Positions 12,226 to 24,814 of a DNA stretch of 64,000 bases are shown here, one piece after another. The notes under the pieces are model-generated. The model searched no databases, was not told the DNA's origin, and worked only from the letters and a program-made list of their open reading frames with translations. This stretch comes from Puccinia triticina. Its lineage: Eukaryota > Basidiomycota > Pucciniomycetes > Pucciniales > Pucciniaceae. Each line of letters begins with the position of its first letter. The stretch's first letter is position 1. The stretch covers positions 7,068,001-7,132,000 of the forward strand of contig NC_070561.1 in assembly GCF_026914185.1 (NCBI RefSeq). Direction: 5' to 3'. The translations under genes were made by a program, and so were the position numbers.

Positions 12226-12575
12226 CTCAGGCTTGATTTCAGGCTAAGGTCAGCTAGACTTAGCCAGCCTTAGCCTGATTCAAAACCTCAGGTCAACTTG
12301 ACCTGAAACTTGAGCAAAAAAAAATTGAATGCTCCCAACTTTGAGGTGAAGCCGGGGCTACTGGCCTGAAGGCTAGGCCCCAGCTGCAGAACACATGAAA
12401 GAGATATGAAATGCAAATGAAATGGAAAGAAAGCACTATAATTCCGTGATCAATGGAAGAAGGATAGATGCCTGGAGAGAAAGAAAAAATGGGAAAAGGA
12501 ACAGGTTTATATACCCATGAGAAAGAGCATGACAAACAGAAGAAAGCAGACAAAGCGGAGAGCCGCATACAACTA

Positions 12576-12770
12576 GGGTGTTCAAAGTTGACTTGCATAA
12601 AATCATAACACCATAAAATTGTAAAATTCTGAGGTGAAAAAAATATGTACACCCAAACACTCAAATTAGAGCAACATTTCTAAAATGGTACATATAAAAT
12701 CATCATTTGAAAGTTTTATGATTGTATGATTTTATGCAATGAAAATTTTATGATTTCAACTTTGAACACC
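12576..12770. mobile_element. AT-rich MITE with GGTGTTCAAAGTTGA ends
   Basis: The left end GGGTGTTCAAAGTTGA is repeated inverted at the right end (TCAACTTTGAACACC). The roughly 195-bp interior is AT-rich with repeated ATAAAATCATA words. No clear target duplication was found; CTA and TTA flank it. Confidence 0.55.
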
Positions 12771-12819
12771 TTAAACAGGAAAAACTGGTCTACACCACCA
12801 GCTCACTTCAACACTAGAG

Positions 12820-13170
12820 GTCCTTTGACGATGCCCTTTGGGTCCACCAAGCTGAGGTGGTAGCTGGTTCACCGACTGGTCTGTCGGGTACGGCTCACCT
12901 GTTCATGATGAGGGCGGGCTTTGGCAGGGGAAGAAGGCATATAGGGACCATGACGTCATCCCCTCGCATGCCCAATTCTCTGCGTCTTGGAAGGACATTG
13001 AATTCGAGACCCAGTTGCTGGGCCTTGCACCCTCCCAGGTGGACGGTCAACAGCTGCACTGGCCAGCTCCGGTGTCCTCTATGTCCATCGGCACAGTCTT
13101 AGGGGCACTAGTATATAATGGCGGGTCCTGTTTCCTATGTACATGTGTACCACAGAAGCCCTTGAAACCC
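12820..13170 (+). pseudogene. Possible coding remnant, unidentified
   Basis: One frame reads plausibly like protein in 12830-12900, and the +1 frame takes over from about 12900 to 13150 with a long open, protein-like composition. No family was recognised. The apparent frame switch and absence of flanking exons suggest a broken gene fragment or a misread intron. Confidence 0.25.
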
Positions 13171-13609
13171 CGGTGCACAGAATTAGGCAGGAGTAGATGG
13201 GACATCGAAAGCTAGACCCCCGGCTCCCATGTGTCGAACAGCTTATAACCGACCTCATCAAACCCCCCGACGAGCTCCTTCGTCGGTTGGTAGGAAGCCC
13301 TCTCTCGTCCAAACGGGTTTCTTATTTTGATTGGCATAGATGCAGAGGCCAGAATTTTTCCGGGGCAATGCACTTGCCTGGAAGAATGTAAGCGATGCAG
13401 GCTCGGCGACCGAGCTGCTTGTTGCTGGCAACAACAGTTGTTTCCCAACCGAGCATGTCAGCTAAGGATTTGAGATCTATGTAAGGCAGCCAGTATTCCC
13501 ACTTAACAGCCCATTGGCTCTTGCGCCTCCATTAACAATTCTCCGAAACGCACAACATCCCTAGCATTAAACCCTGCATCCATAGAGTTTGAAATCCCCT
13601 GAACCAAAA

Positions 13610-14055
13610 ATGCAATTCTCTAGTTTTTTGATCCTTGCAGCGATTCTCTTCATCCAGAGTCTAGCTGCGGCCGACACCTCCTTTCTCTGCAGCGATAAAT
13701 CCAAGACAAATGCCAAGAAAACGTATGGTATATGCACCAGGAAGATCACAGATGAAGATAAACAAGACATGGTCTTAAAGATCCTGATTCAAAATAGACC
13801 GGGAGCCGCCATCCTGGGTAACTCTTCTTTTGGATTCTCTTTTGCCATGAGCGAAGCAGCTTACGTTTTTTTTTTCGCGGCGATCTAGCGCGTGGTGCCA
13901 TACCAGCTGGACGCAGCTTCACTTGTAACGGGTTGAAGGGTTTCAAAGCAGAGGCGAGGCTTTGTGCAGACTTCTTTGTGGATCCAGGGGTGCGTGAGAA
14001 ATTTGATAAATGTGTTCTGCAAGCAGCCTGGTTTGTTAACCCAATTATTGTCTGA
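13610..14055 (+). CDS. Small secreted cysteine-containing protein (124 aa)
   Basis: Two exons, 13610-13817 and 13889-14055, join in phase (375 nt). The N-terminus is a clear signal peptide (MQF, then a hydrophobic stretch of about 16 residues ending ...LAAA), so the product should leave the cell. The mature part has five Cys (SFLCSDK, GICTRK, FTCNG, RLCAD, DKCVL) and no known domain. The intron ends in a ten-T tract and CTAG; read without splicing, it looks like a frameshift and ends early at 13888. Small size, secretion and Cys content fit a candidate effector of a plant-associated fungus, which is inference. The start was chosen because the hydrophobic segment follows it directly; an in-frame ATG at 13589 would add seven residues. 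Confidence 0.65.
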
Positions 14056-15236
14056 TCTGTACGTCTTTGACCCTGGACAGGATGTAACAGTAAATACTCA
14101 AGACGACATCACTCAACATACTTATAGTCCAAATCCCCGCCGTTGAGTGCTTTGATAGATCTACTGGCTATCCCTGGCTCCTCTTGTACAATCTTTATCT
14201 CATAATGTCTGTATTTGTTGGCCACCAGAATATGTGCATCCTGCAAAGTTTTCCATCTCATCATCTTTTTTTTCCAAAACTATAACCTTGTTTCCAACAT
14301 TGTTGCACCCACGGTGCTGCAGAAAGCGCATCTTTTTTGACCCGCTGCACTGCGCTTGAGCGCCCATAGTGGCCAGAAACCGCCGCCTGTACGAGCCGAG
14401 ACCCGAATCAAGAAAGAGGCGTTTCAGCGCGCCTGGATCCGCGCCGACGCAGCGGCAACGCACAATGCACGCTTATAGCGTCTGCTCTGTTGATAGCACT
14501 TTGCAACGTTGTTTCTGAGTATATTGGTAGCCCAAAGCACTATCTTCTTGAGAGCTGGGGCCGACAACCATAGCCGCGGCTGTCGTCCGTTCCGGCGCGC
14601 TCGATGATGAGGCTGCACATCGTTGGCTGTTGACTTGTTCAATGCGGCCCTGGACGCCATCTTCCCCTGAAGAACGCCCCTCCTACCACGGAGGATCTCA
14701 CTGGAAATAAGAGACTGTGGGGCTCGCGTCTGTGTCTTGGGTCGGACAGAATGCCGGACTCGGCCTGTGGATGTCGACCCCAGTGCCAATGGCCCTGTCT
14801 CCCCATAGATCTTTGGAGATGCTTGACACAACCGGCCAGCAAGGAGTGCACCTGGCATCATGCAACCCGTTAGGCCAAACAATTGGTATTTCTGCAGATG
14901 ACCACGCTGTTTGCATGGCCGCTGACTGCGAGCGACTCTAGTGACTGATGACACCATCCTTCCGCTTTCGCGGCTCGTCTGTCCGCTTCAGTTGCGGGTG
15001 GATTGGACGAGTCCATAGAGCAGATACATCGCTATTCTGGGTGCAGACATTGTACAGAGATGCTTGTGTTGAGGCCGAGGGCAGGAAGGGTGATCTCATT
15101 GGGGTGATACATGGAAACGGTATTCAAGAAGAAGACAGGCAGACAGGGCCAGGTCGGATATGGGGGCTCAGCATCAGGGCGGCGCTGGAGGAGACACGCG
15201 CGCCGCTCCGACCGAGCATTTTTCCGTGTCGGGCGA
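14056..15236. other. GC-richer stretch, no gene assigned
   Basis: Several overlapping frames are open on both strands (for example 14424-14957 minus, 14948-15514 plus), as expected in GC-rich DNA. None resembles a family I know, and I could not build an in-phase multi-exon model. TTGACCCGCTGCACTGCGCTTGAGCGC near 14337 resembles the GCGC-rich repeats seen elsewhere. Confidence 0.4.
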
Positions 15237-15795
15237 CTAGCAGCACATCCCGAAGCAGTCGTCTATCGCTTCGATACACAGTAGCTCTTCGATACCTGTT
15301 GGGTTTGGTCCGGGGTGTGTTGAGGGGGTATTGGCGGAGAGAGGAAAGACAAGTAAGCAAAGGCCTGCTCGGACAAGGGGAAAAGCGATCGACGATGTGG
15401 GCACAGGATGGGCGGGGCTTACCGCAGCAGATGCAGAGACAGCTGGAAGGAGAGACCGATCCCGGGGGCGAGGGTGGATGGACAAGGATCGGCGGTCAGC
15501 AGTGGGGCTGGTGAGGAGAGGGAGACGGGGGGACAGACCAGCAGCATTCGGCGATGCAATGGTGGCCCTCTCCTCCGCGGATGCGCAGGACGGCTCGGGA
15601 GAGCGGGCCGCGGGCCGCGGTCTGCGTCGCCGGGTGACTATCGACCTGCTGCGACTCTGCAACAGCGTCGTGTGAGGAGGGCACGATGCGGAGGATGTGT
15701 GTGAGGTGCTTACGGAGGCCGGGGGCGGCATTGCTGATGCTCATCTGGCTGGATCCTTCGGGCTGGGCCGAGATTTGGGCGGTGTTGATGGTCAT
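15237..15795 (-). CDS. 92-aa protein with cysteine-rich C-terminal tail (CYSTM-like)
   Basis: Four exons on the minus strand join in phase: 15795-15714, 15656-15539, 15442-15423 (only 20 nt), 15295-15237 (279 nt). The N-terminus is Ser/Gln-rich and hydrophilic. From about residue 52, RIRGG leads into a tail with 12 Cys, including CCCC and CICC clusters and a final CC stop. Short proteins ending in an RGG-linked Cys-rich hydrophobic segment are known in fungi and resemble CYSTM-type membrane or metal/stress modules; the match is by pattern only. The second intron starts with GTCTGT, a weak donor, but the Cys-rich reading on both sides supports it. The start codon lies only 246 bp from the left end of the KDZ transposon, so its promoter has probably been displaced. 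Confidence 0.6.
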
Positions 15796-16041
15796 GGTTG
15801 AATGTGTTTGGCGAGACTGGTGAGGACTTGTAATGCGGATATGGTGGGGTGGGATTGAATAGAGGTGGTCGGAGTGGGCTGAGTGGGGGGTGGGGGGACA
15901 GGGAGGGCAGGGGGTGGGCTATGTAAGAGAACGGGAGCGTCGAGGGAGTTGCCTGGGTGGGAAGGTCAGCAAACAACGCTATGCAGATACTCAAACCCAT
16001 ACTGCACTCTTCTGGGACCATCCTGATCGGAGTCGGCGAGC

Positions 16042-16221
16042 ACCTATGGCAGTGGAGAGCTGCCATCTGAAAGACGAGTTCCCAGATGCTTGGGAAGGCG
16101 CCTTTTAGATGCTCTTTTCCGATATGGCGGGCGGCTTAGAGCCGCTCGAGCTGCACGGAGTGCGCCTGCCAAATCCCTCGACTCCATTTCTGTGTCCGTG
16201 GCACTCCAAACCTGTGCTAGC
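16042..16221. repeat. Left terminal inverted repeat of KDZ element
   Basis: Matches 24815-25015 inverted over its whole length, with a two-base difference near 16122 and a 21-bp length difference near 16200. It ends at GCTAGC. Confidence 0.9.
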
Positions 16222-16397
16222 TCTGCAGATAACCAAACCCTTTCTTGCACTAACATACAAATATGTACCGATGCATAACTCTGATTTAACTCACTTGGAA
16301 AACAGAATTATCACATACTATCATCAAACGACGTGTCTTTTGCACCCTCAGATCTCTTTCCTTCAGCTCATCTTGTATCAGCACCTCTAGTAACACA

Positions 16398-18768
16398 ATG
16401 TCAACACTTCTCAGTGACCATGAATTGGGAATCCCGCAAACACCGGATATTACGCTGAACAATCCAACGGAGTCTGGCGCGTTTGGTTACGATTATTATG
16501 ATGGCCAATCTTGTCCAGCTGGTCCTGAAAGTGGATACCGTCAATACACTCGAGTTCAACGGGACCAGTACCAATACGATCAAGGCTATCAGTCTCGGCA
16601 GTTTTACAATCTGCCCGTCTCTTCTTCTCAACCATTGCACCCCCCCCTCAGTGGCTTTGAAAATACACAAAATATCTCTCATCTTCCCTACTCCGATAGA
16701 AACCGCTGCTCAAGTAACTACAACTTATTAGGTCGGGGAAACCCATTGGCCTCCGGGAATCCTCATCAGAACCAAGATTTTCTTCGAGCCCCCCTTCCGG
16801 TTTCAGCTCCAGCCCAGCAGGTTTTTGTTTCAAACTCAGCACCTCCAACCAATCCAAGAACTAATCAAGCTCCTGAAGCCACCCAATCAAAAGGAAAAAA
16901 TAAGCGCAAACAAACCAACCCTGCTCTGGATCCCCAGCTTCACGGATCGGCCGCAACCGCTAGTAATCAGATTCCTCCTCAAGCAAAACCCACGGAGGTT
17001 GCAAATGGCGACATATCTGGGGATCGTGGAATTTCCAACGCTGATGATGGTGAAACACCGCTTGTCTCTTACGATATACCACTCCCGCCGCCTGACAACA
17101 TCGGCAAGCTTTCAGAAATTTTTTGCACCCCTCCGGAGACAATGGCTAAGTTCGAAAAGCTTCCTTTTTATGAGCTCCGTAAGCTTCAATCCACCCACAT
17201 CAAGCTCCATCGCCTCAACCATCGAGTCAAGTCCGAGGCCGAGGCGCTTTATTTTGAATATCAGAGAAAAATACAACTCCTGAGCTTAAAGTTTTCCAGA
17301 CCTGCGAGTTCCATAGCCAGGTACCTGGGGCAAAATCGATCGCAAAAAAAGAATTGTTGGAATAAATTCAAGGCAGAGAATCTTAAAGCAAAAGAAACTT
17401 TTAAGGATTGTAAGCCATCTTTTGATATTTTGACTCAATCATAAATTAAATCTTGGCTAATTAAAAATTCACAAACCTGCAGCCGGTGTTCATCTATCAA
17501 AGCGAAACAAGGATGTCTCAGTGACTTACAAAGAAACTCTCCCTAAGCCTGTTGCTTGTACTGAAGAATTGGAAGAGTGTTTCGATGCAAACAAGAAAGT
17601 GAAATCAATTCGGACCGTCATCGCCAATGTCAGTAAATGGCGTGACAACATAGAGGGTCAAGTGAGTCTTTCACATGTTTGATCAAACACGTTATGAGTT
17701 TATTTGCTGATTTATTGACTCGCTGAAGTTAAAAGAACTGAGTGATGAGGCTCATATCGAAGGTTTTCTCGTACTCGCATCACAAGATCACACAAAAAAT
17801 TTCTTTTCTCAAGGAGGTAGCTTCATTGCGAATCAGTTCCTGCGGACTCTCATGGACAAGGGTGATCCAGTTGGCGGGTTCCACTCGTACGCAGCAGGAA
17901 CACAAGGGAGGGGACCTCCACCTCACCGAATTGGTGCAACCACCCAAGTCATCTCTAGCTGCGAGGTTGGGACGAGTACAATGGTAGGTATGGGTACAAT
18001 GGCTGGTACGAGTCCCGTGCTCGGTACGCGTACGATGGTCGGTACGAGTACAATGTTTGGTACGAGTACGGGGGATGGCCCAAGTACAATGGTTGTTTCT
18101 AGCGCTGAGATTGGTCCTATAACCCAGGTCCGCCCTAGCGCAGAGGTCGGTCCTAGCATGGAGGTCGGTCCTAGCACGGAGGTCGGTCCTAGCACGGAGG
18201 TCGGTCCTAGCAGCGAGGTCACTTTGAATACTGAAGTTCCTCCGAGCATGAACGTTCCGAACATGGCCCGAACTCCCCGTAACAAAAGGAAACCTTCTGG
18301 TTTCAATGAATATGCCGATGTATGCAGAGGTATGGCTCTTGGCTCATCTTGGGTTGCATTCTTGTTGGCCAATTTACTTACTCCTCAATCACTTCGGCAG
18401 GAAGCCTTGTCAAAAATAAGAAATACCTCACCGAAGTGCTAGGGAACATGTTCTGTGAGCATATGCAAACAATTCATACCTGTTAACCCCGGCGAAATGC
18501 ATAACTAATTGAGCCTTTAGCTGCAAGTGGGGGTGACTCTCGGGGATGGCCTGGTACCAACACCGATGCAGGACTTGCAACCTTCAAGCTCAAACTTGTC
18601 GTTTCACCAAACACACTGAATGTTGAAGAATGCCTGCGGAACAAGCCAATCAAAAGCATGAAGATAGAGCCGACCTGGAAGATCCTGCGTGGGCTACAAA
18701 TGGGATGGATAAAACTGCTACCTATCGAACAAATTGAAACATCTGGTGCAAATAGCTCTGTAGTTTAA
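16398..18768 (+). CDS. KDZ-element accessory protein, function unknown (697 aa)
   Basis: Five exons join in phase: 16398-17409, 17483-17661, 17729-18329, 18401-18454, 18521-18768 (2094 nt). I do not recognise the family. Residues 1-160 are Tyr/Gln/Ser/Pro-rich and probably disordered. A basic KGKNKRK patch near 165 may be a nuclear signal. Residues about 250-345 are charged and helical, with a WNKF stretch faintly like an HMG box. Residues about 430-520 hold degenerate repeats of GTSTMVG and GPSTEVGP type. The C-terminal 90 residues look globular (GWPGTNTDAG start). The gene sits just inside the left inverted repeat and converges on the transposase, so it probably serves the element, for example in DNA binding or regulation; this is inference. 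It could instead be a captured host gene. Confidence 0.7.
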
Positions 18769-21252
18769 ATGCAAACCAAAAAACAAGCTGCGACAGCACT
18801 TAGACTTGTGGCATTGCAGTTTTCTTTTCTGTGTTTCAGCTTGCTTTCTTTTGTTTCAATTGTTACTGTTTCCCATATAAAATGAACAGGAAAAAAAATT
18901 ATGAACAGAATTAGTCATAAAAAGTGAATTGTGTTGTTTTAGTTTGTGCGTAGCCTGGTGGTTGGTGACTGGTGAGCAGCGTCAGCGCCTACAGCGCTCG
19001 TAATGTTGGATTGCGTGTAATCCAACAGTACAAGCGCTGAGGCGCGCTTGGCCTGCGCGCACACGGCGGTTGGTGGTGAGCAGCCTCAGTGCTTGTAGCA
19101 CTTGTATCGGCCCGCGCGCACAATGGTGGCTGAAAAAACTGTCTTGGACATGGGTACCTCAAAGCTATTTGTATTTGATTGTGTGCAAATCCAATCAAAA
19201 TAACTCTGATACATCATGTATCTGTGTGTATTGGATACACAGAAAGGAATTTCTGTGTATCATATTGGTTTGGCAATAAAATACAGATACATGTATTGGC
19301 AGCAAAAAACAATACAATACAGATACAATACCAATACCTGTATTGTATCTGTTACAGTGTTGCTCAAAGAGGGACATTTTTACATCAGTTCAAAGTTTAT
19401 TTGCAGACATATGGGAATTCCAGGCCAAGATTTTGTTGATGGAAGGAAATAGTTTAATTGGATGTAATGATTATATTTGGGATATTGAGTGCAAATTACT
19501 GGGCATTTGGATTTGGCTGCCAATCTACTACACAGATGATTGTTTAACAAGATTTATTCATGGGATAATTGTAACATGATCAATTTGATGGTTTCCTCAT
19601 TTAAAGATTGAGTCCCTGATTGTTAGTTTACCCCTTTAGATTGTGATAAATGTGGTTCAGTCAAGTGAAACTCTGGATGATGAGCTGACTCATATGCACA
19701 ACTACTATAGAATTTTTGGCTCCTTTATGGCAGCACAATATCTCTATTCCTTTTTTTTCTAGTAGAGTATCAGGCCAAGGAGCTGATGTTCTGGCGGTAC
19801 ACCTGCCCTTTTATTTTAGGTCTAGCAGAATGGGGCGCTTTGAGACACAAGATGTGCAGGGAGAGGGTACAACTGCACAATATACAACAAGCCCAGTTTT
19901 CCAGGGAAGAGGTGATTTTTTCTTGCTGCAGTCATGCCAGCTAACAGTTGGATAGGGCTGATTAAGTTGATCTTCATCAAGTATTATATTAGGAAAGTTA
20001 TGCACAAGATCTGACTCTTTATCTTGATGAAGTAGATTGCAAGATGGGAATCAATTGTCCAACAAGGATCTCCATCTAAAACTGCTTGATAGTGGCAGCA
20101 CCTGCCATTTGTATGCAAATTGAAAGAGAAATCTAACCCCTGAAAATTATAACAGATTCAATGCTAGTCAACTTTGAATGAATAAAATTTAGGAGAAATA
20201 ATGTCAATAATTTCTTACCTTTTTGATAAGATTTGATGGAAAAACCAAACATGTTTTTAATAGTGTTTCCCCATCACAGGCAGCAGTTTAATCGTGGTGC
20301 TAGATATTTATTTTATGGGTTTGATGGTTTGCAAAAAGCATTGGGAGTGACAAGAAAGCAAAATCAAGTTGACTTCAGTTACAACTGTTAACTTTGCATG
20401 CACTAAAATCAAGAGGCTCAAAAGACATGAGAGTTGACATCTTGTCAAAGTAGAGAAATTCCATTTGAAAATAGGGGCCAGGTTTGAAATAGGTACACAT
20501 TTAGGATGATTCAAGACTCTTTATATGTTGGAACAGTGACTACATATGTTGGAGTGCTTCCAAAGCATTTAAGATTTTTTAATTAACCTAGTGAAGTATT
20601 AATACATACTTTGGAAGCGCTCAAATATTTTTAGTCAGTCCCTTTCAATGTAGGGCCATGTCTGAACTATCTGAACATATTTCATGTCTCTACATATGTT
20701 TGAAGAGAGTCTATGACTGTGCTTACAAAGAATGCATCAATATTTCATCAAATCAATAGTATATCAAAGTCAATATGATGTCAAAACATTCTTTTAGAAT
20801 TATTCCATGACCACATAAAAGAATTTTTCTAATTGAACACACATGATTACCACACTTGTAGGTTTTCCTAGTAGGGTTTCCTATCTAACTTGAAAAAAAA
20901 AACATTGTGTGCAACATACCACACTTTTTCTTTGCACTTGAACATGATGCGCAGGAAAAATAAAATCTCTCATCCCCGCCGTTTACCAGAAACAGATCTA
21001 AACATTGCGGTCAAAACAAGGCGAAAACCTCCCATATGGACGCAGTTCCAGCGATGAAGCAGGAAAATGACCCGTCTGTGGCTGAGGAGCCAGTTGGGCT
21101 GAGTGATCCAACAGGCAAAGACGGCATGTGTGTGTTTTTCTGGAGTGCTCTCTCTTAAGGTCCAATATGATACACATATCACCACAGGATATTAATTTTG
21201 GTGAATGAGAATATGGATGTTCAAAATTTATTACAATCCTCTATACAAGGTC
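18769..21252. other. Non-coding interior of the KDZ element
   Basis: The 2.5 kb between the two convergent genes has no convincing gene. It holds a degenerate direct repeat near 18955-19140 (GGTTGGTG..GAGCAGC..TCAG..GC) and a GATACA-rich MITE-like patch near 19215-19365 with inverted TGTATC words; the rest is AT-rich. The convergent 3' ends lie at its borders. Confidence 0.5.
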
Positions 21253-24200
21253 TTAGTCCTCATCTTCAAATAAGTTATCATCTTCGTTTGGCCCCTCATT
21301 ATCTTCACCATCAGAGTCTTGTTGTTTAAGAACTTCCTGCTCCAATTGAACATCCAAACTGCTTGATTCGGTGTCAACAGGGGAAATCAATGATTCAATC
21401 ATGCAGAACCATTTGTCGGGTAAGATTTCACGCAATATCAGTTTGGCGTCCAGCATGTTTGAAATCGCATTGTTCCAGTGGATCATGAGGCTTTCATGGT
21501 CGACTTTAGCGAAGCAGAGATCACCACCTAGCAGCTGGTAGATCCCACCTGGACGATTGCTTACTCCAGCAAGTTGAACTTCACCAAATGTCTTTTTCAA
21601 GCGGCTATCGAGTTGATTGTCACCTGTTGTAACCATTGTTTAGCTAAAAGACAACAAAGCACACTGATGATCGAGTTCTGCATACCCTCAACTGATTGAT
21701 CTATACTTTTCTTGAGTCGATTCCAATGAGATATACCCCAAGACAGGGAACGTCTCAGCTCGACTTTGAGCTGGATGATCTCCTCATAAGCGCGATCCAG
21801 ACCAAGCATGGCATGAATCCCTGTGCGTACAACTGGATCAACTGCCCAGGGATCCTTTGAGAGGCACATGTAACCATCGTTCCAGAATGGGTGGTTGAGA
21901 CTCATCTTCATGAACTCTTTGTAGCCAAAGACCTTGTTCTCGGGTAACTGTAAGTCTTCAGGCGCATAATTTGTGAGGTAAGACTCCCGGCGATCACAGA
22001 ACGTCTGGATAACTTTGACGACCCCGTTTTTTCGTCTTTTAAGAGCAGCGTAGATTTTTTCTTTCAGTCGAGTGCCAAGTCGTTCGCCGCGGTCCTTCGA
22101 CGCTTGCAAAGGCTGCGTTTCCGCCTGCAATTCAATTGCTACCTTAAATAAAGCAGACTTTGCGCTCCAGAGCAATATCTTCTGTCGCTGCTGTTCTTCT
22201 GGATATGGAGGGGGAGATTGGTATAAGCTGGATGATGCTCGTTTGTTGCACTGAAACAATCAACTTACTGTCTTGTGGACTTAAATCGGAAAAATCACCG
22301 CCAATAGAGGAGACTTCGTTCTCTTGAGCACGTTGAAGCGTTTGGATGTCTTGCAGAATGTTCATTGCATGAGCACGATTAGAGTTCAAATTTGATGATT
22401 CCAGGGTAGAAAGAAATAGATCGCTGATGTTTGGAAAGGAATGAAAACTCAAAAGAAGATTTGCTTGAAACAAAAGCAGTTCATAGATGCTTACGCCGAT
22501 AACTTCAAGAACTCCTCTCGTTCAAAGAATACCGCCAGTTTTTCCATCACCTCGGTATCGCTACGGCTATTTCCTTGAAAGGATAACTGCTTTTCCCACT
22601 CTGCTCTAAAGAATTCTACAGTGAATCTTGACTGATCTGGCGCGTGCTTGTTTGGCTCAGCTTGCAGCTTGAAAAGTAGATCTTGTGAGTGTTTTCGATG
22701 GGCAAATGCTAGCATAAACTTTTGCTGCAGAGTGTTGACTAATCAAACAAGATCATTAGGAAAGCATTGCCGGAATCATCAAATGAGACAGACCAACCAA
22801 GTTTTTCTACTACCAGTTGGTTGTGGAACAGGCTGCGATGGTTGAGCGAATTGAGCCAATGGTTTCTTGCTGCATTTCGGAGGAAGCTGACAAGGGGAGA
22901 GAGGTAAGACCAGAGCCGCTCCAAGCCTTCTCCATCGGAAAGACCCCACCCAACGTTGTACCTGGGATTGTACTTCATTTGGCATTCCCATTCATGTACA
23001 TATGAATGAAATATTGATGTCGCAAACTTCATCCTGGGTGTTTCGGATGGAAGAAGTTTACGCTGTGTTTCCAACAAAAAAATGAGACTACTTTTTTTAC
23101 GCTGAATGAAGCTCTAGCATGCAACTCAGAAGCTTACTATTTTGATGAACTTATCGAGGGAGCAGCCAATATCGTAAAGTACTCTTAGTTTCATCTGAGG
23201 CTGTATCTCTTTGAACAGCCGCTCGAGAATAGCCATTGGCAAGCATCTTCCCTCGCCCGCCCGGTTAATATTACAGAAATAGACTAGAGAGTCGTGACAG
23301 CAACAGCAAACCATGAGGCCTGTGTCATCGCAGCCCTTCCAAGTGCTTGCGTTCCGCTTGTCGTCTGCAGCTTTATGCTGATCGGAACATCGATCTTTCT
23401 GCGTTCAATTAAGTGATAACCATAAGCCAACGTTCAAGCAACAGGTACCAGATATAACCCTCACCGCAATTTGAGTCTTCTTTTGAGCTTGTTCGTGAGA
23501 AATAATGTTCCTTTTGGCCGCATCAATTTCCTCGGGTTTCAGAAACATGTCTGGAGTTTGTAGAGGGAGGTGGTTCTTTGAGGCTCGTTCGTGATGTCTG
23601 TGCTGAAAGTTGCCATCAAGGCAAACAAAAATCTCTTGAGTATCGGCAGGTTGAGTGGGATTGGCGACTGGGAGGGCTGCTCCAAAACACGCTGGGCATG
23701 ATCGTTGAGCTAGTATATCTTGAGGACAATCTGACGAGAACGTTTCAACCACAGTCTGATGCTTTGCTAAAAGCAAGCGATATACATCAATTGCGGCTAT
23801 CAAAGTGCGGCGGAGGTCGCGGGGCTACAGGAGGTGTTGACAGGAAGGAGTAAGATACGCAAACCCCATTGAACAGTAAATACCCTCTACCTTAGTCTCC
23901 TTTTTATTGTAAAGCCGCATTGAAATTGACTCGTTCCAACGACGAAGAACTTCAGCAAATGGCGTGGCGGCTGCATTACACAAGTTCCAGAGTAGATCGT
24001 AAAAGTTTAGGAGTCGCAGTGAAAAGGCGGTTTGGGGAAATATTGGAGTGCTGGCCAGGTAACTGTGTGCCATGATCTGTACCGGGTCGGGGGTGCAAAG
24101 ACAAAACGATATCATTTTGCGTTGCTGGCCTGGACATAGAACAATCATATTTAAATGTCAGTTAAATTAGAGATAAAAATCAAAATCATCAGGTAAATAC

Positions 24201-24700
24201 ACACCTAATAAGTCAACCAAGTCGACTGGTCGAGTTTTTTTCTGGTGAGATTCACAGTTACAGAGCTTTTTTGAGTTATCATCAAAAGAGCCAGGCAAGG
24301 TCCAGTCGTTCGTGACTTGCTTTAACAGGGTGTATGCGGGAAAAAGGGCATCAAAAACGTCGGTCCAGTTGCGCCATCTCTGTTGCTGAATCAAACCCTG
24401 ATAATATGAACCTATCTCGGCGCGTGTCTCCTCATGTTGATCAACATTTTCTTCATCCTCCCAGTACGATGGTCCGTCATACGTGGCCGGGCCAGCGGAA
24501 TAGTCCTTGGCAAAATCGGGCGGATTCACATCTAAAACTCGTACGGCTCGCTCGGCAGCCCGTCGAGCATTGTCCGCATGGTACGCTGCCATCTCATCTT
24601 CAGCTTCTTTTTTCTTTGCGAGTCGGTATTGCCTCTGTAGCCGAGTTTCTCGCGCGGGAAGTCGGGAAGAACGGTGGAATTTGTGTCTGTCGGATACCAT
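21253..24700 (-). CDS. KDZ (Kyakuja-Dileera-Zisupton) transposase, 988 aa
   Basis: Nine exons on the minus strand join in phase: 24700-24205, 24129-23891, 23824-23465, 23398-23138, 23062-22798, 22738-22495, 22447-22269, 22237-21686, 21623-21253 (2967 nt). It moves the 9-kb element. KDZ landmarks appear in order: a Cys-containing N-terminal module (CNCESH, then CLCTPDPVQ and PQTAFSLRLL), CPACF followed by CLDGNFQHRHH (first acidic site), GLM-CCCHD, YDIGC (second acidic site), and a SDGEGLERLWS stretch (glutamate site), then a long helical C-terminus and an acidic tail. The family is known from basidiomycete genomes. The usual CRHD reads CCHD here. The junction of exons 7 and 8 uses the acceptor that keeps phase; an upstream AG is possible but leads to a stop. 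Confidence 0.85.
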
Positions 24701-24814
24701 GGCCAAGGCGAGGTTGAAGGAAGTGAAAGTCAAATGTAAAAATTTAATCAGAATTGTTTTGTGTTACAACGGATTGTATGTAGTATTTCCATAAAAGTAC
24801 GTATTTGCATACAA

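Noticed and set aside
13861..13888. Frameshift in a ten-T run of the secreted protein gene
   Set aside because: An intron 13818-13888 with GTAACT donor and CTAG acceptor restores a continuous frame, and the T run serves as its pyrimidine tract.
14424..14957. Minus-strand frame of 177 codons
   Set aside because: Composition is erratic, overlapping frames are equally open, and no in-phase exon partners or domain could be found.
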